From assembly GCF_006711645.1 (NCBI RefSeq), contig NZ_CP041247.1:1674001-1738000 (forward strand): 64,000 bases of DNA, given 5' to 3'. The stretch is from Klebsiella electrica. Lineage in GTDB: Bacteria; Pseudomonadota; Gammaproteobacteria; Enterobacterales; Enterobacteriaceae. Under the pieces are notes generated by a model. It did not search any database. It saw nothing but the letters and a program-made list of their open reading frames with translations, and was not told the DNA's origin. Each line of letters opens with the position of its first letter. Positions within the stretch are counted from its first letter, which is position 1. A program made the position numbers and the translations under genes. Shown here one piece after another: positions 28,097 to 36,301 of the stretch.

Positions 28097-28938
28097 AAGC
28101 GATCGCGACTTTTTCTCGTCTGCGTCAGCGGGTCATCCCGCGCCAGCAGGCGTTATATTTCGGGCTGGCGATTGTCGGTTTATGGTTCCTCATCGCCTGT
28201 CTGGCGCCGTGGATAGCGCCGTTCGATCCGATAGCCCAGGATGCCTCCTCCAGCCTGCTGCCGCCGGGCGGCGCGCATCCGTTCGGCACCGATAACTTTG
28301 GCCGCGATATTTTTTCCCGCGTGCTGTGGGGGGCGAGGGTGGATCTGCAGATCTGCCTGCTGGGGGTGCTGTTTCCTTTTATGCTCGGCACCACGCTGGG
28401 GGCGCTCTCTGGCTATGCCGGCGGCGCCGTTGATGCGCTGATCATGCGCATCATTGATATCGTGCTGGCCTTTCCGTTTCTGGTACTGATGCTGGCGATC
28501 ATCGCCGTCCTCGGGCCGGGACTGGGCAGCTTTTATATCGCTATGGCGCTGGTGGGCTGGGTTTCCTACGCCCGGCTGATACGTGCTCAGGTACTGACCT
28601 TAAAGCAGCGCGATTTTGTCCTGGCGGCCCGCAGCCTCGGCTATGGGCACCCGCGGATTTTATTTCGTCATCTGCTGCCGAATGCGCTGAGCGGGGCGAT
28701 TGTTTTTTCGATGTCCGACTGCGTGCTGGTGTTGCTTAACGGGGCTTCGGTGAGCTATCTGGGGCTTGGCGTGCAACCGCCTACCGCCGAGTGGGGCGTC
28801 ATGATTGCGGAGGGGCAGAGTTTTATCACCACCGCATGGTGGATAACCACCTTTCCCGGACTGGCCATCGTGCTGCTGGCGATGGGGTTTAGCCTGCTGG
28901 CCGACGGGCTGGGCGATAAATCAGGAGCGCGCGGATGA
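28093..28938 (+). CDS. Peptide ABC transporter permease (DppC-like)
   Basis: This 281-residue permease begins with a basic cytoplasmic tail, a first helix near residue 25, then the family motif PFGTDNFGRDIFSRVLWGARV near 65. The coupling loop VLAARSLGYGHPRILFRHLLPN near 175 would dock the ATPases. It ends in a helix followed by the hydrophilic [11 protein letters not shown]. It overlaps both neighbours by four bases, a pattern of tight translational coupling across the transporter genes. Confidence 0.92.
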   Translation: MKAIATFSRLRQRVIPRQQALYFGLAIVGLWFLIACLAPWIAPFDPIAQDASSSLLPPGGAHPFGTDNFGRDIFSRVLWGARVDLQICLLGVLFPFMLGTTLGALSGYAGGAVDALIMRIIDIVLAFPFLVLMLAIIAVLGPGLGSFYIAMALVGWVSYARLIRAQVLTLKQRDFVLAARSLGYGHPRILFRHLLPNALSGAIVFSMSDCVLVLLNGASVSYLGLGVQPPTAEWGVMIAEGQSFITTAWWITTFPGLAIVLLAMGFSLLADGLGDKSGARG

Positions 28939-29915
28939 CTCTGCTGAAGGTAAACAATCTGACGGTCATGCGCGGCGCAGATCTGGCGCTGGTGGACAAC
29001 GTTTCGTTGAGTCTCGACGCCGGAGAGATGCTGGGGCTGGTCGGCGAGAGCGGTTCGGGTAAAACCGTGACCTGTCGGGCGCTGATGCGTCTGCTGCCGG
29101 GGGCCGGGTTGCGGATTACCGGTGGCGAGGTTGTGCTGAACGGGCGCGATATTCTGACCTTGAGCGACGACCACATGTCGGCGGTGCGCGGGCGGGAGGT
29201 CGGCATGATTTTTCAGAACCCAACCAGCCATCTTAATCCGGTGATGACCATCGGCGAACAGATTGCCGAAAGCCGCCGCCTCCATTTCGGCGCCAGCCGC
29301 CGTCAGGCGCGGGAGGATGCGCTGGCATTGCTGCGGCAGGTGGGGATCCCCGACCCGCAAAACCGGCTCAATAACTATCCGCATGAATTCTCCGGCGGCA
29401 TGCGCCAGCGGGCGATGATTGCCGTCGCTCTCGCGCCGGAGCCCGCGCTGCTGATTGCCGATGAGCCCACGACGGCGTTGGACGTGACCGTGCAGATGCA
29501 GATTCTGCGCCTGCTCAGCGACCTGCGCGCCGAGCTGGGGCTGGCGGTCATTATGATCACCCACGATCTCGGCGTAGTAGCGCAAACCTGCGACCGCATT
29601 GCGGTGATGTACGCTGGCCGGTTGTGTGAGGTCGGCGGTAAGCGCGAAGTGCTGGCCGGGCCGCTGCATCCCTATACCCGCGGGCTTATCGACTGCCAGC
29701 CGGTCAGCGAAGGCGGGCGGGGGAGGCTGACGACTATCGACGGCCAGCCGCCGGTCGCCGACCATTTTCCGTCAGGCTGCCGCTTTCACCCACGCTGCCA
29801 CCGCGCCGATGAGGCTTGCCTGCACCAGCCGTCGCTGGCTTACGGGCAGGATAGCCACAGTCATGCGGCGGCTTGTCATCACATGTTGCCGACGCTCGTC
29901 CGGCGGGAGGAATAA
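28935..29915 (+). CDS. Peptide ABC transporter ATPase (DppD-like)
   Basis: This 326-residue ATPase has Walker [15 protein letters not shown] near residue 37, the Q-loop in [18 protein letters not shown], the signature [19 protein letters not shown] near 154, Walker [13 protein letters not shown] and the switch His in ITHDLG. The C-terminal extension carries [15 protein letters not shown] and a later Cys, the cysteine pattern of oligopeptide-transport ATPases that can hold an Fe-S cluster. It ends in TAATG, sharing one base with the next ATPase gene. Confidence 0.93.
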   Translation: MTLLKVNNLTVMRGADLALVDNVSLSLDAGEMLGLVGESGSGKTVTCRALMRLLPGAGLRITGGEVVLNGRDILTLSDDHMSAVRGREVGMIFQNPTSHLNPVMTIGEQIAESRRLHFGASRRQAREDALALLRQVGIPDPQNRLNNYPHEFSGGMRQRAMIAVALAPEPALLIADEPTTALDVTVQMQILRLLSDLRAELGLAVIMITHDLGVVAQTCDRIAVMYAGRLCEVGGKREVLAGPLHPYTRGLIDCQPVSEGGRGRLTTIDGQPPVADHFPSGCRFHPRCHRADEACLHQPSLAYGQDSHSHAAACHHMLPTLVRREE

Positions 29916-30949
29916 TGGTGCGTACTCATTGGCCGTTGCTGGAGGCCGATAATCTTTCCGTTACCTTTCCGCTTTCCGGCGGATGCGGGTTGTCGAAACG
30001 GGCGGTGCATGCCGTCAGTCAGGTTTCGTTGCAAATTTATCCCGGCGAGACGCTCGGTCTGGTCGGCGAATCCGGCAGCGGTAAAAGCACGCTGGGTCGG
30101 GTGCTGTTACAGCTTGAGCGGGTGACCGCCGGAGAGGTGCGCTTCGATGGTCAGCGAATTACGCATGGTTTAACCAGCGATATCGCCCGTCTGCGCCAGC
30201 AAAGCGCGATGATTTTTCAGGACCCCTTTGGCTCACTGAACCCACGTCAGACCATCGGGGAAAGCATCGCCGAGGTGCTGCGGGTTCATCAAAAGGTGCC
30301 GGGCGGCGCGGTCGCGCAGCGAGTCGCGGAGTTGCTCACTCAAGTCGGCCTGCGTCCGCAGCAGGCCAGCGCCAAACCGGCGCAGCTTAGCGGCGGCCAG
30401 TGCCAGCGCGCCGGTATAGCGCGAGCGCTGGCGATGGAACCGCGGCTGATCGTCGCCGATGAGTGCGTCGCGGCGCTGGATGTCTCTATTCAGGGGCAGA
30501 TCGTCAATTTACTGATGGATCTGCAGGAGAAGATGGGGCTGGCGATTCTGTTTATCGCGCATGACCTGGCGATTGTGCGTCGGCTCTGCGATCGCGTCGC
30601 GGTGATGTATCTCGGGCGTATCGTGGAAGAAGGGCCGGTGGAAGCGGTTTTCAGCCGACCGCTGCATCCGTATACCGCCGCGCTGGTGGCGGCAATCCCG
30701 GAGATCGACCCCGATAAGCCGTTGCCGAAGAGTGGGTTGGGGGGCGAGCCGCCCAGTCCCGTCGCTGTTCCACAAGGCTGTGCATTTCATCCGCGCTGCC
30801 CTTATGCGCAGGTGCCGTGTCGCACCGGCGCACCACCACCAACCCGGCAGATTGCCGATCGCGCATATGCCTGCGTACTCAACCACACGGGTAATGAGAC
30901 CGTTTTTCCTTTTACAGGGGGATCTTTTGATGAAGCACAGACATGTTAA
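29915..30949 (+). CDS. Peptide ABC transporter ATPase (DppF-like)
   Basis: This 344-residue second ATPase starts at ATG 29915 inside TAATG, with GGGAGG just upstream. The frame is open for 14 more codons upstream, but that start would lie within dppD-like coding sequence. It has Walker [15 protein letters not shown] near residue 51, the signature [19 protein letters not shown] near 154, Walker [13 protein letters not shown] (Cys replaces the usual Pro after Asp-Glu) and IAHDLAIV. The C-terminus again has [15 protein letters not shown]. It overlaps the binding-protein gene by 20 bases. Confidence 0.92.
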   Translation: MVRTHWPLLEADNLSVTFPLSGGCGLSKRAVHAVSQVSLQIYPGETLGLVGESGSGKSTLGRVLLQLERVTAGEVRFDGQRITHGLTSDIARLRQQSAMIFQDPFGSLNPRQTIGESIAEVLRVHQKVPGGAVAQRVAELLTQVGLRPQQASAKPAQLSGGQCQRAGIARALAMEPRLIVADECVAALDVSIQGQIVNLLMDLQEKMGLAILFIAHDLAIVRRLCDRVAVMYLGRIVEEGPVEAVFSRPLHPYTAALVAAIPEIDPDKPLPKSGLGGEPPSPVAVPQGCAFHPRCPYAQVPCRTGAPPPTRQIADRAYACVLNHTGNETVFPFTGGSFDEAQTC

Positions 30950-32444
30950 GTTACTGGCGGCGAGCGTTTTTCTGGCGCTGAGCGTGGTCAGCGAAATGGC
31001 GCAGGCGGCGGGCGTATTGACCATCGGTCGCCGTGAGGACAGCACCACGTTTGACCCGATAAAATCGGCGCAGAATGCCGATAACTGGGTCTTTTCCAAC
31101 GTCTTCGACCCGCTGGTGCGGGTGGATAAGACGGGGACGAAGCTGGAGCCGGGCGTGGCGGAGAGCTGGACTATCTCCGCGGATGGCAAGGTCTATACCT
31201 TTAAAATTCGCGAGACTAAATTCTCGGACGGGACGCCGTTGACCGCCAGCGATGCGGCTTTTAGCCTGCTGCGTATCCGCGACGATGCGGGATCGCTGTG
31301 GCGCGATTCCTACAGCATTATTGCGCAGGCGCAAGCGACGGACCCGCGAACCCTGGTGGTGACGCTGAAATCGCCTTCAGCCCCTTTCTTATCGCAACTG
31401 GCGTTGCCGAATGCGTCGGTGATTTCGCAGCAGGCGATGAAAACGGAAGGCGAGGAGGCTTTTGCCGAAAAACCGGTGGGATCCGGCGCGTTTAGCGTCA
31501 AGGAGTGGCTGCGCGGCGAAAAAATCGTGCTGGTCAAGAATCCCAACTTCTGGCAGGCGAAAAACGTCAGTCTTGATGGCGTGGAGTGGTTAACCATTCC
31601 GGATGATAATACCCGCATGCTGAAGGTGCAGGCGGGCGAACTGGATGCCGCGTTGACGGTGCCTTTCTCGCGGATTGCATCCTTACAAAAGGACGCCAGC
31701 CTGAAGGTGGAGCTTGACCCGTCAACCCGCGAAGATCATCTGCTGATTAACCATTCTCATGGCGCGCTGGGCAAAGTGGAAGTGCGCCAGGCGCTGGATT
31801 TTGCCATTGATAAAGACGCTATCGTCAAGACCGTGACCTTTGGCTATGGTCAGGTGGCGAACTCCTACATTCCCGCCGGGGCGCTTTATCACTACGCGGA
31901 CAATCTCCGTCGGCCATACGATCCGCAAAAGGCCAAAGCGATGCTGAAAGCGGCGGGGGCCGCCGACCTGAAGCTGAACTATGTGGTGAACGCCGGGGAT
32001 GAAGTGGATGAGCAAATCGCTATTTTACTCCAGCAGCAGCTGGCGAAAGCTGGGGTGACGGTCAATTTACAAAAAGTGGACCCGAGTCAGAGCTGGGATA
32101 TGCTGGTGGCCGGAGATTACGATATTTCGGTGATGTACTGGACTAACGATATCCTCGACCCCGATCAGAAAACCACCTTTGTGCTGGGGCATGACGCCAA
32201 CATGAACTATATGACCCGCTACCATAACGAGCAGGTCAAAGCGCTGGTGGCCGCCGCACGTGTGGAGATGGACAGTAAAAAGCGGGAGCAGATGTATATC
32301 GAGCTGCAGAAAATGGCGAAGGCAGACGTGAACTGGATCGATCTGTATTACAGCCCGTACCGCAACGTCAGTCGTAAAAATATTAGCGGTTTCTATCAGA
32401 ATCCGCTGGGTCGCTTCTTCCTCGAAGATACCGTGAAAAACTGA
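30930..32444 (+). CDS. Periplasmic peptide-binding protein (SBP_bac_5 family)
   Basis: This 504-residue substrate-binding protein has a signal peptide (about residues 1-26: [19 protein letters not shown], ending near MAQAAG). The mature part has TTFDPIKSAQNADNW and the family segment AESWTISADGKVYTFKIRE near 80. I start it at ATG 30930 by the signal peptide; the frame is open further upstream inside the ATPase gene. It is the last gene of the importer operon and sets its specificity, which cannot be read from sequence. In Pseudomonas PipR loci the equivalent protein is needed for the response to plant-derived ethanolamine-type signals. Confidence 0.9.
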   Translation: MKHRHVKLLAASVFLALSVVSEMAQAAGVLTIGRREDSTTFDPIKSAQNADNWVFSNVFDPLVRVDKTGTKLEPGVAESWTISADGKVYTFKIRETKFSDGTPLTASDAAFSLLRIRDDAGSLWRDSYSIIAQAQATDPRTLVVTLKSPSAPFLSQLALPNASVISQQAMKTEGEEAFAEKPVGSGAFSVKEWLRGEKIVLVKNPNFWQAKNVSLDGVEWLTIPDDNTRMLKVQAGELDAALTVPFSRIASLQKDASLKVELDPSTREDHLLINHSHGALGKVEVRQALDFAIDKDAIVKTVTFGYGQVANSYIPAGALYHYADNLRRPYDPQKAKAMLKAAGAADLKLNYVVNAGDEVDEQIAILLQQQLAKAGVTVNLQKVDPSQSWDMLVAGDYDISVMYWTNDILDPDQKTTFVLGHDANMNYMTRYHNEQVKALVAAARVEMDSKKREQMYIELQKMAKADVNWIDLYYSPYRNVSRKNISGFYQNPLGRFFLEDTVKN

Positions 32445-32452
32445 GCCTTCTC

Positions 32453-32487
32453 GCGTCGGTCGGCCCCGGTCGCCGACGCTTTTTTTA
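32453..32487 (+). terminator. Rho-independent terminator after the peptide-transporter operon
   Basis: GCGTCGG (32453-32459) pairs with CCGACGC (32473-32479) and is followed directly by seven T. It lies eight bases after the stop of the binding-protein gene and should end the hydrolase-importer transcript. Confidence 0.88.
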
Positions 32488-32701
32488 TCGCTGCCGACGG
32501 TCCTGCCGCGCAAAACCTGACAACCCGAACGGGATTGATATGTGTCAAGGTTTGCTTCAACTATGGAGATAAATAACTAAAAAAGAGTTGTAACCCTGGC
32601 GTCTTTTATTCAATTTATGTGGTGAATGTTTAATGCACTCGTATAAAAAAAACATATGTGCATTAAAATCAATACATTAAATAAATCAGGGGTTCTTTTT
32701 T

Positions 32702-33970
32702 GTGGCAAGTGCAAACAAACTTACGCTGTTTATCGTTATTTTCATGCTGTTGGGGATCCTTTCCGGCGCAGTGATCCATGCGTATGCCTCTCCGGGCACG
32801 ATTACCGCATGGGCAGAAAATATCACGCTCTTTACCGACATGTTCTTACGACTGATTAAGATGGTGATTGCGCCATTAGTCTTCAGTACGCTGACGGTGG
32901 GGATTATGCGTCTGGGAGAAACCGCGACTATCGGACGAGTAGGCGGCAAGGCGATGGTGTGGTTCATCACCTCGTCGATCCTCTCTATTCTGGTCGGGCT
33001 GGTGATTGTGACCATTGAACATCCCGGCGCGGGCTTAAACCTGGCGATTCCGAAAGAGTCGGTTGATACCGGCCTCGCGGTCAGCGGAATGAGCTTGAAA
33101 GGATTCCTGTCTCACACCATCCCGACCAGCATTACCGAGGCGATGGCGAACAACGAAATTCTGCAAATCGTGGTGTTCTCGATGTTCTTCGGCATTGCCG
33201 GGGCCTCGTTGGGGGAAAAATTCAACGCGCCGCTGGTCGCTGCGCTGAATGTCGTCTCGCATATCATGCTCAAGGTCACCGGATATGTGATGTACGTGGC
33301 GCCGTTAGCGATTTTTGCCGCGATCTCGTCGGTTATCGCCTCACAGGGGATGGGCATTCTGCTTAACTATGCCTCCTTTATCGGCGGCTACTATGTGGCG
33401 GTGCTGCTTACCAGCGCGGCGCTGCTGGCGGTGGGCTATATGGTGCTGAAAAAAGAGGTTTTCCGCCTGCTCAATATGCTCAAAGATCCGGTGCTGGTGG
33501 CCTTTACCACCAGCAGCTCGGAAGCGGCGTATCCGAAGACGCTGGAGCGGCTGGTCAGCTTTGGCTGCTCGCGCAACATCGTCTCCTTCGTGCTGCCCAT
33601 TGGCTACTCCTTTAACCTGGTGGGGTCGATGGTCTACTGCTCGTTCGCCTCAATGTTTATTGCCCAGGCTTATAATATCCAGCTGAGTTTTAGCGAAATT
33701 ACCGTCATGATGCTGACGTTGATGCTGGCTTCAAAAGGGATTGCCGGGGTTCCCCGTTCCGCGCTGGTGGTACTTGCCGCCACGATCCCGAGTTTCAATA
33801 TTCCCGTCGCCGGGATTTTGTTGCTGATGGGCATCGACCATTTCCTTGATATGGGCCGTTCGGCGATCAATGTGCTGGGCAATGGCATTGCTACGGCGAT
33901 GCTGTCGAAAAACGAAGGGCTGTTAGAGGAAGAGGAGCCGGAAGCGGAGCCTCAGCAGGCGCAGGCCTGA
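32702..33970 (+). CDS. Dicarboxylate/amino acid:cation symporter (DAACS family)
   Basis: This 422-residue inner-membrane transporter of the GltP/DctA family uses Na+ or H+ to import acidic amino acids or dicarboxylates. It has about eight helices plus re-entrant loops; the serine-rich hairpin TTSSSEAAYPKTLERL near residue 275, GYSFNLVGSMVY near 303 and the SKGIAGVPRSALVVLA loop near 345 are family landmarks. The C-terminus is a Glu/Gln-rich tail. The start is a GTG at 32702, preceded by AGGGG. The usual NxDG-like region of helix 7 reads NLVGS, so the substrate may differ from plain C4-dicarboxylates. Confidence 0.9.
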   Translation: MASANKLTLFIVIFMLLGILSGAVIHAYASPGTITAWAENITLFTDMFLRLIKMVIAPLVFSTLTVGIMRLGETATIGRVGGKAMVWFITSSILSILVGLVIVTIEHPGAGLNLAIPKESVDTGLAVSGMSLKGFLSHTIPTSITEAMANNEILQIVVFSMFFGIAGASLGEKFNAPLVAALNVVSHIMLKVTGYVMYVAPLAIFAAISSVIASQGMGILLNYASFIGGYYVAVLLTSAALLAVGYMVLKKEVFRLLNMLKDPVLVAFTTSSSEAAYPKTLERLVSFGCSRNIVSFVLPIGYSFNLVGSMVYCSFASMFIAQAYNIQLSFSEITVMMLTLMLASKGIAGVPRSALVVLAATIPSFNIPVAGILLLMGIDHFLDMGRSAINVLGNGIATAMLSKNEGLLEEEEPEAEPQQAQA

Positions 33971-34276
33971 TAGCTCAACGCCCTCTTCGCGGGGGGCGTA
34001 TTTTCCGCCGGTTGCGGAAAAAGAAGCCCCCAACAGGCACGCAAGGGGCAATGTGACGAAAGAATATCACCCGCGATTAACGTCTTATTTTCATGGTACA
34101 AAAATACGCGGCAGTATCTTTATACCCGGGTGTGGGATAATTTTACCGGTTAATTGCGCGGCATGAGAAGTTATTTCCCGCTTATAAGATTGTTTTCAGA
34201 ACGGATAACCCGGGCAACCCGGCGAATTCCGAATTTTCACTGTTTTTAATCCTGTCCCGTATCACGCTGATTGATC
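33971..34276. other. Convergent intergenic region with stem-loops
   Basis: This 306-bp gap holds ACGCCC/GGGCGT (33978-33999, followed by ATTTT), a likely weak terminator for the symporter, and TTTTCCGC/GCGGAAAA (34001-34021) just after it. The rest has no clear feature. Confidence 0.5.
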
Positions 34277-34894
34277 TTATCCGCGCTCTTTTAACACGCT
34301 AATGAACTGAAAGAAGTCATGATGATTATTCAGTCCATATTTTTCCATGATCTGGTTCTTATGATAAATAACGGTCTTCGGGCTAATCTGGTGCAGTGCG
34401 GAAATTTTACCAATATCAAAACCATTCATCAGACCATGGGCAACGACGACCTGCGAAGGCGACAGGCTTTTGTGCGGGCAGTTGGCGCATATTGATGCTG
34501 AATCGACCGCCCGTTTTGATTCCGGCTGTTCATTCTTCTTTAGCGCCCTGGCAATAATTTCACGCATGCTGTCAATATTGACCGCTTTGACCGGAACGAA
34601 GGTAACGTCTTTCAGGCAATTGACGATCCGCGTCTTTTCCGGCAGCTCATCATAACTATGCAAAATGATGACCGAACTGTTTTGTTTACGGTTTTTAATA
34701 CTGGTATTACAGAGATGAATCTCACCCGGGAGAATCTCAGCGATGATAATGTCCGCAGCGGACAATTCGCTTGAGTGACCGCTAAACCTGATGGTCAGGT
34801 CGTCGCGGGTCCGGGTGAGATCGTTGACAATTGCCATTAGCGACGCCTTGAGGAAGGTGTTTCGGCTGATAATCGCGATGCTTATTTTTCTCAT
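34277..34894 (-). CDS. LuxR-type transcriptional regulator with CxxC linker
   Basis: This about 205-residue protein has a receiver-like N-terminal region (MRKISIAIISRN at the start) that lacks an obvious phospho-acceptor Asp pattern, and a C-terminal helix-turn-helix (LSPSQVVVAHGLMNGFDIGK and KTVIYHKNQIMEKYGL) like RcsB/FixJ regulators. A CANCPH segment lies between the domains. I start it at ATG 34894, preceded by GGAAAG; an upstream in-frame ATG exists at 34921. The target is unknown. It resembles the many unlinked LuxR-type regulators of Klebsiella that control surface structures, but that is inference. Confidence 0.75.
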   Translation of the reverse strand: MRKISIAIISRNTFLKASLMAIVNDLTRTRDDLTIRFSGHSSELSAADIIIAEILPGEIHLCNTSIKNRKQNSSVIILHSYDELPEKTRIVNCLKDVTFVPVKAVNIDSMREIIARALKKNEQPESKRAVDSASICANCPHKSLSPSQVVVAHGLMNGFDIGKISALHQISPKTVIYHKNQIMEKYGLNNHHDFFQFISVLKERG

Positions 34895-35046
34895 GGCGTG
34901 ACTTTCCGGCGGCATCAACATAATACCATGCTGCGAGTAACCTTTCTGGCGTTTACGGCAATTGCCGTGAATCGGGAATATCGTATTTGATGAACGGAAA
35001 ATGGCCTTTCATCAACACGACGGGAGGGGCAGAAGCTCTGCCATGA

Positions 35047-35184
35047 TTATTTCCTTCGCATTTTTCGGTCGGCGAAGGGGATTTTCTGTTTTCTTCTGTC
35101 TTTTATGTAAGAAATAAAGCTATAAACGGAGATGCCGAAGAAAAACAGGCATAGCAATAAAGCCAGCCACGTTTGCAAAGCCAT
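35047..35184 (-). CDS. Small membrane protein, 45 residues
   Basis: A 45-codon frame starts at ATG 35184 after a good ribosome site (AAGGA, nine bases upstream). The product has one hydrophobic helix (about residues 4-27, containing WLALLLCLFFFGISVYSF) followed by a very basic tail (KDRRKQK, then RKMRRK). This is the layout of short single-helix inner-membrane proteins with a cytoplasmic basic tail. No family name can be given. It lies between the LuxR-type regulator and the two-component genes. Confidence 0.7.
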   Translation of the reverse strand: MALQTWLALLLCLFFFGISVYSFISYIKDRRKQKIPFADRKMRRK

Positions 35185-35605
35185 AATGGATCATCCTTAA
35201 CTGAGTTTTGTGCTGTGATAAATATGCATCAGCGCGAACGCCAATATTATTATTCTGTTATTCCGCGTGAAGCTGCTGCTGTCGTCGCGGCGTCTGCCGC
35301 GTAAAATTTTCGCGCGACATCGCCGCCTGGAACCCAACCCTGGCAGAGTGAAACCCGGCCTGTCCGCAAGATGGCTAGTACGAAAGGGCGGGCGCGGTTC
35401 CCCTCTCGTCGCATGGCTAATTTTGGGCGCTACCGTTGCGGTATAAGGTCAATGTAAGAAAATTCTTAATGTACTGTCAGTCTCATTTCTCTCATTTCTC
35501 TCAAAAAATGAGAAAAATTAACAACAATAGCAAAGTAAATAACGTATGGATGATCGAGCTGGCGGAGAATGCCTCTCGCCGGTCGTATGACGGCGGTGAG
35601 GACCC
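35185..35605. other. Intergenic stretch upstream of the small membrane protein gene
   Basis: This 421-bp gap should hold the promoter of the 45-residue protein. A 103-codon plus-strand frame crosses its right part into the regulator gene but has no ribosome site and is not convincing. I see no other structure. Confidence 0.4.
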
Positions 35606-36301
35606 TCAGGGAATAAACGCCAGACCTTTGCCAAAAATGGCCCGGATGGGCAAGGTCATACCGTGTAGCCTCGCTTTGTTGCGCAGCCGGCTGATCACCA
35701 CGTCAATGCGGTGCAGTTCCGCCTCATCTTCATCGGGGAAAAGATAGGCGTGCAGATCGACCTTGCGACAGACTTCGCTGGGGTTACGCATTAAGCGCGC
35801 TATCAGCCGGTGCTCTTGCTGGGTCAGCGGCAGCGCGATGCCGGACGGCGCCAACAGGCTTTCCGGCTGCAGTACCCAGGATGAAGAGGCGGCCTTCTCG
35901 TCGACGGGGGCCGCGACAGGGGGGGCGGGGGTTTGCTGCACAAGCCGGGCGCCCAGCGAATCAATGGTCTCCGCCAGAACGGAAAAATTCACCGGCTTGA
36001 TGAGATAGAAGTCTGCGCCAAGATTGAACGCCTGCAGCTTATCCTGCTCATGCCCTCTGGCCGTCATGACGATCAGCCCGTACTCGCCAATCTCATGCAG
36101 ATACTCCAGAACGCTGAAGCCGTCTTCGCCGGGCAAGCCAATATCAACCAGCACAATGTCTACCGGATCGCGATGCAGCTGCCGCCAGAACGCTTCCGCG
36201 CTGTGTACGCCCCATGCGCTGAAGCCGCGAAAGCGCAGGAAGGCCAGCAGTTCATCAAGGAGATCGGCGCTATCTTCGATGATGGCGACGCGTAATGTCA
36301 T
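35606..36301 (-). CDS. Two-component response regulator (winged-helix type)
   Basis: This 231-residue regulator has a receiver domain (acidic pocket IIEDSAD, phospho-acceptor Asp53 in IVLVDIGLPGEDGF, Lys in YLIKPVNF near 104), a proline/alanine-rich linker (about 124-140) and a C-terminal winged helix (about 150-231; LPLTQQEHRLIARL, then IDVVISRLRNKA). It overlaps the sensor kinase gene by four bases, so they form one operon. The sensor gene upstream carries a frameshift, so the regulator may lack its normal input. Confidence 0.88.
   Translation of the reverse strand: MTLRVAIIEDSADLLDELLAFLRFRGFSAWGVHSAEAFWRQLHRDPVDIVLVDIGLPGEDGFSVLEYLHEIGEYGLIVMTARGHEQDKLQAFNLGADFYLIKPVNFSVLAETIDSLGARLVQQTPAPPVAAPVDEKAASSSWVLQPESLLAPSGIALPLTQQEHRLIARLMRNPSEVCRKVDLHAYLFPDEDEAELHRIDVVISRLRNKARLHGMTLPIRAIFGKGLAFIP

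Noticed and set aside
27158..32444. Nickel transporter (NikABCDE-like) reading of the ABC operon
   Set aside because: The neighbours are peptidase-type hydrolases and a LuxR solo, and no nickel regulator or nickel-enzyme gene is present; a peptide-type role fits better.
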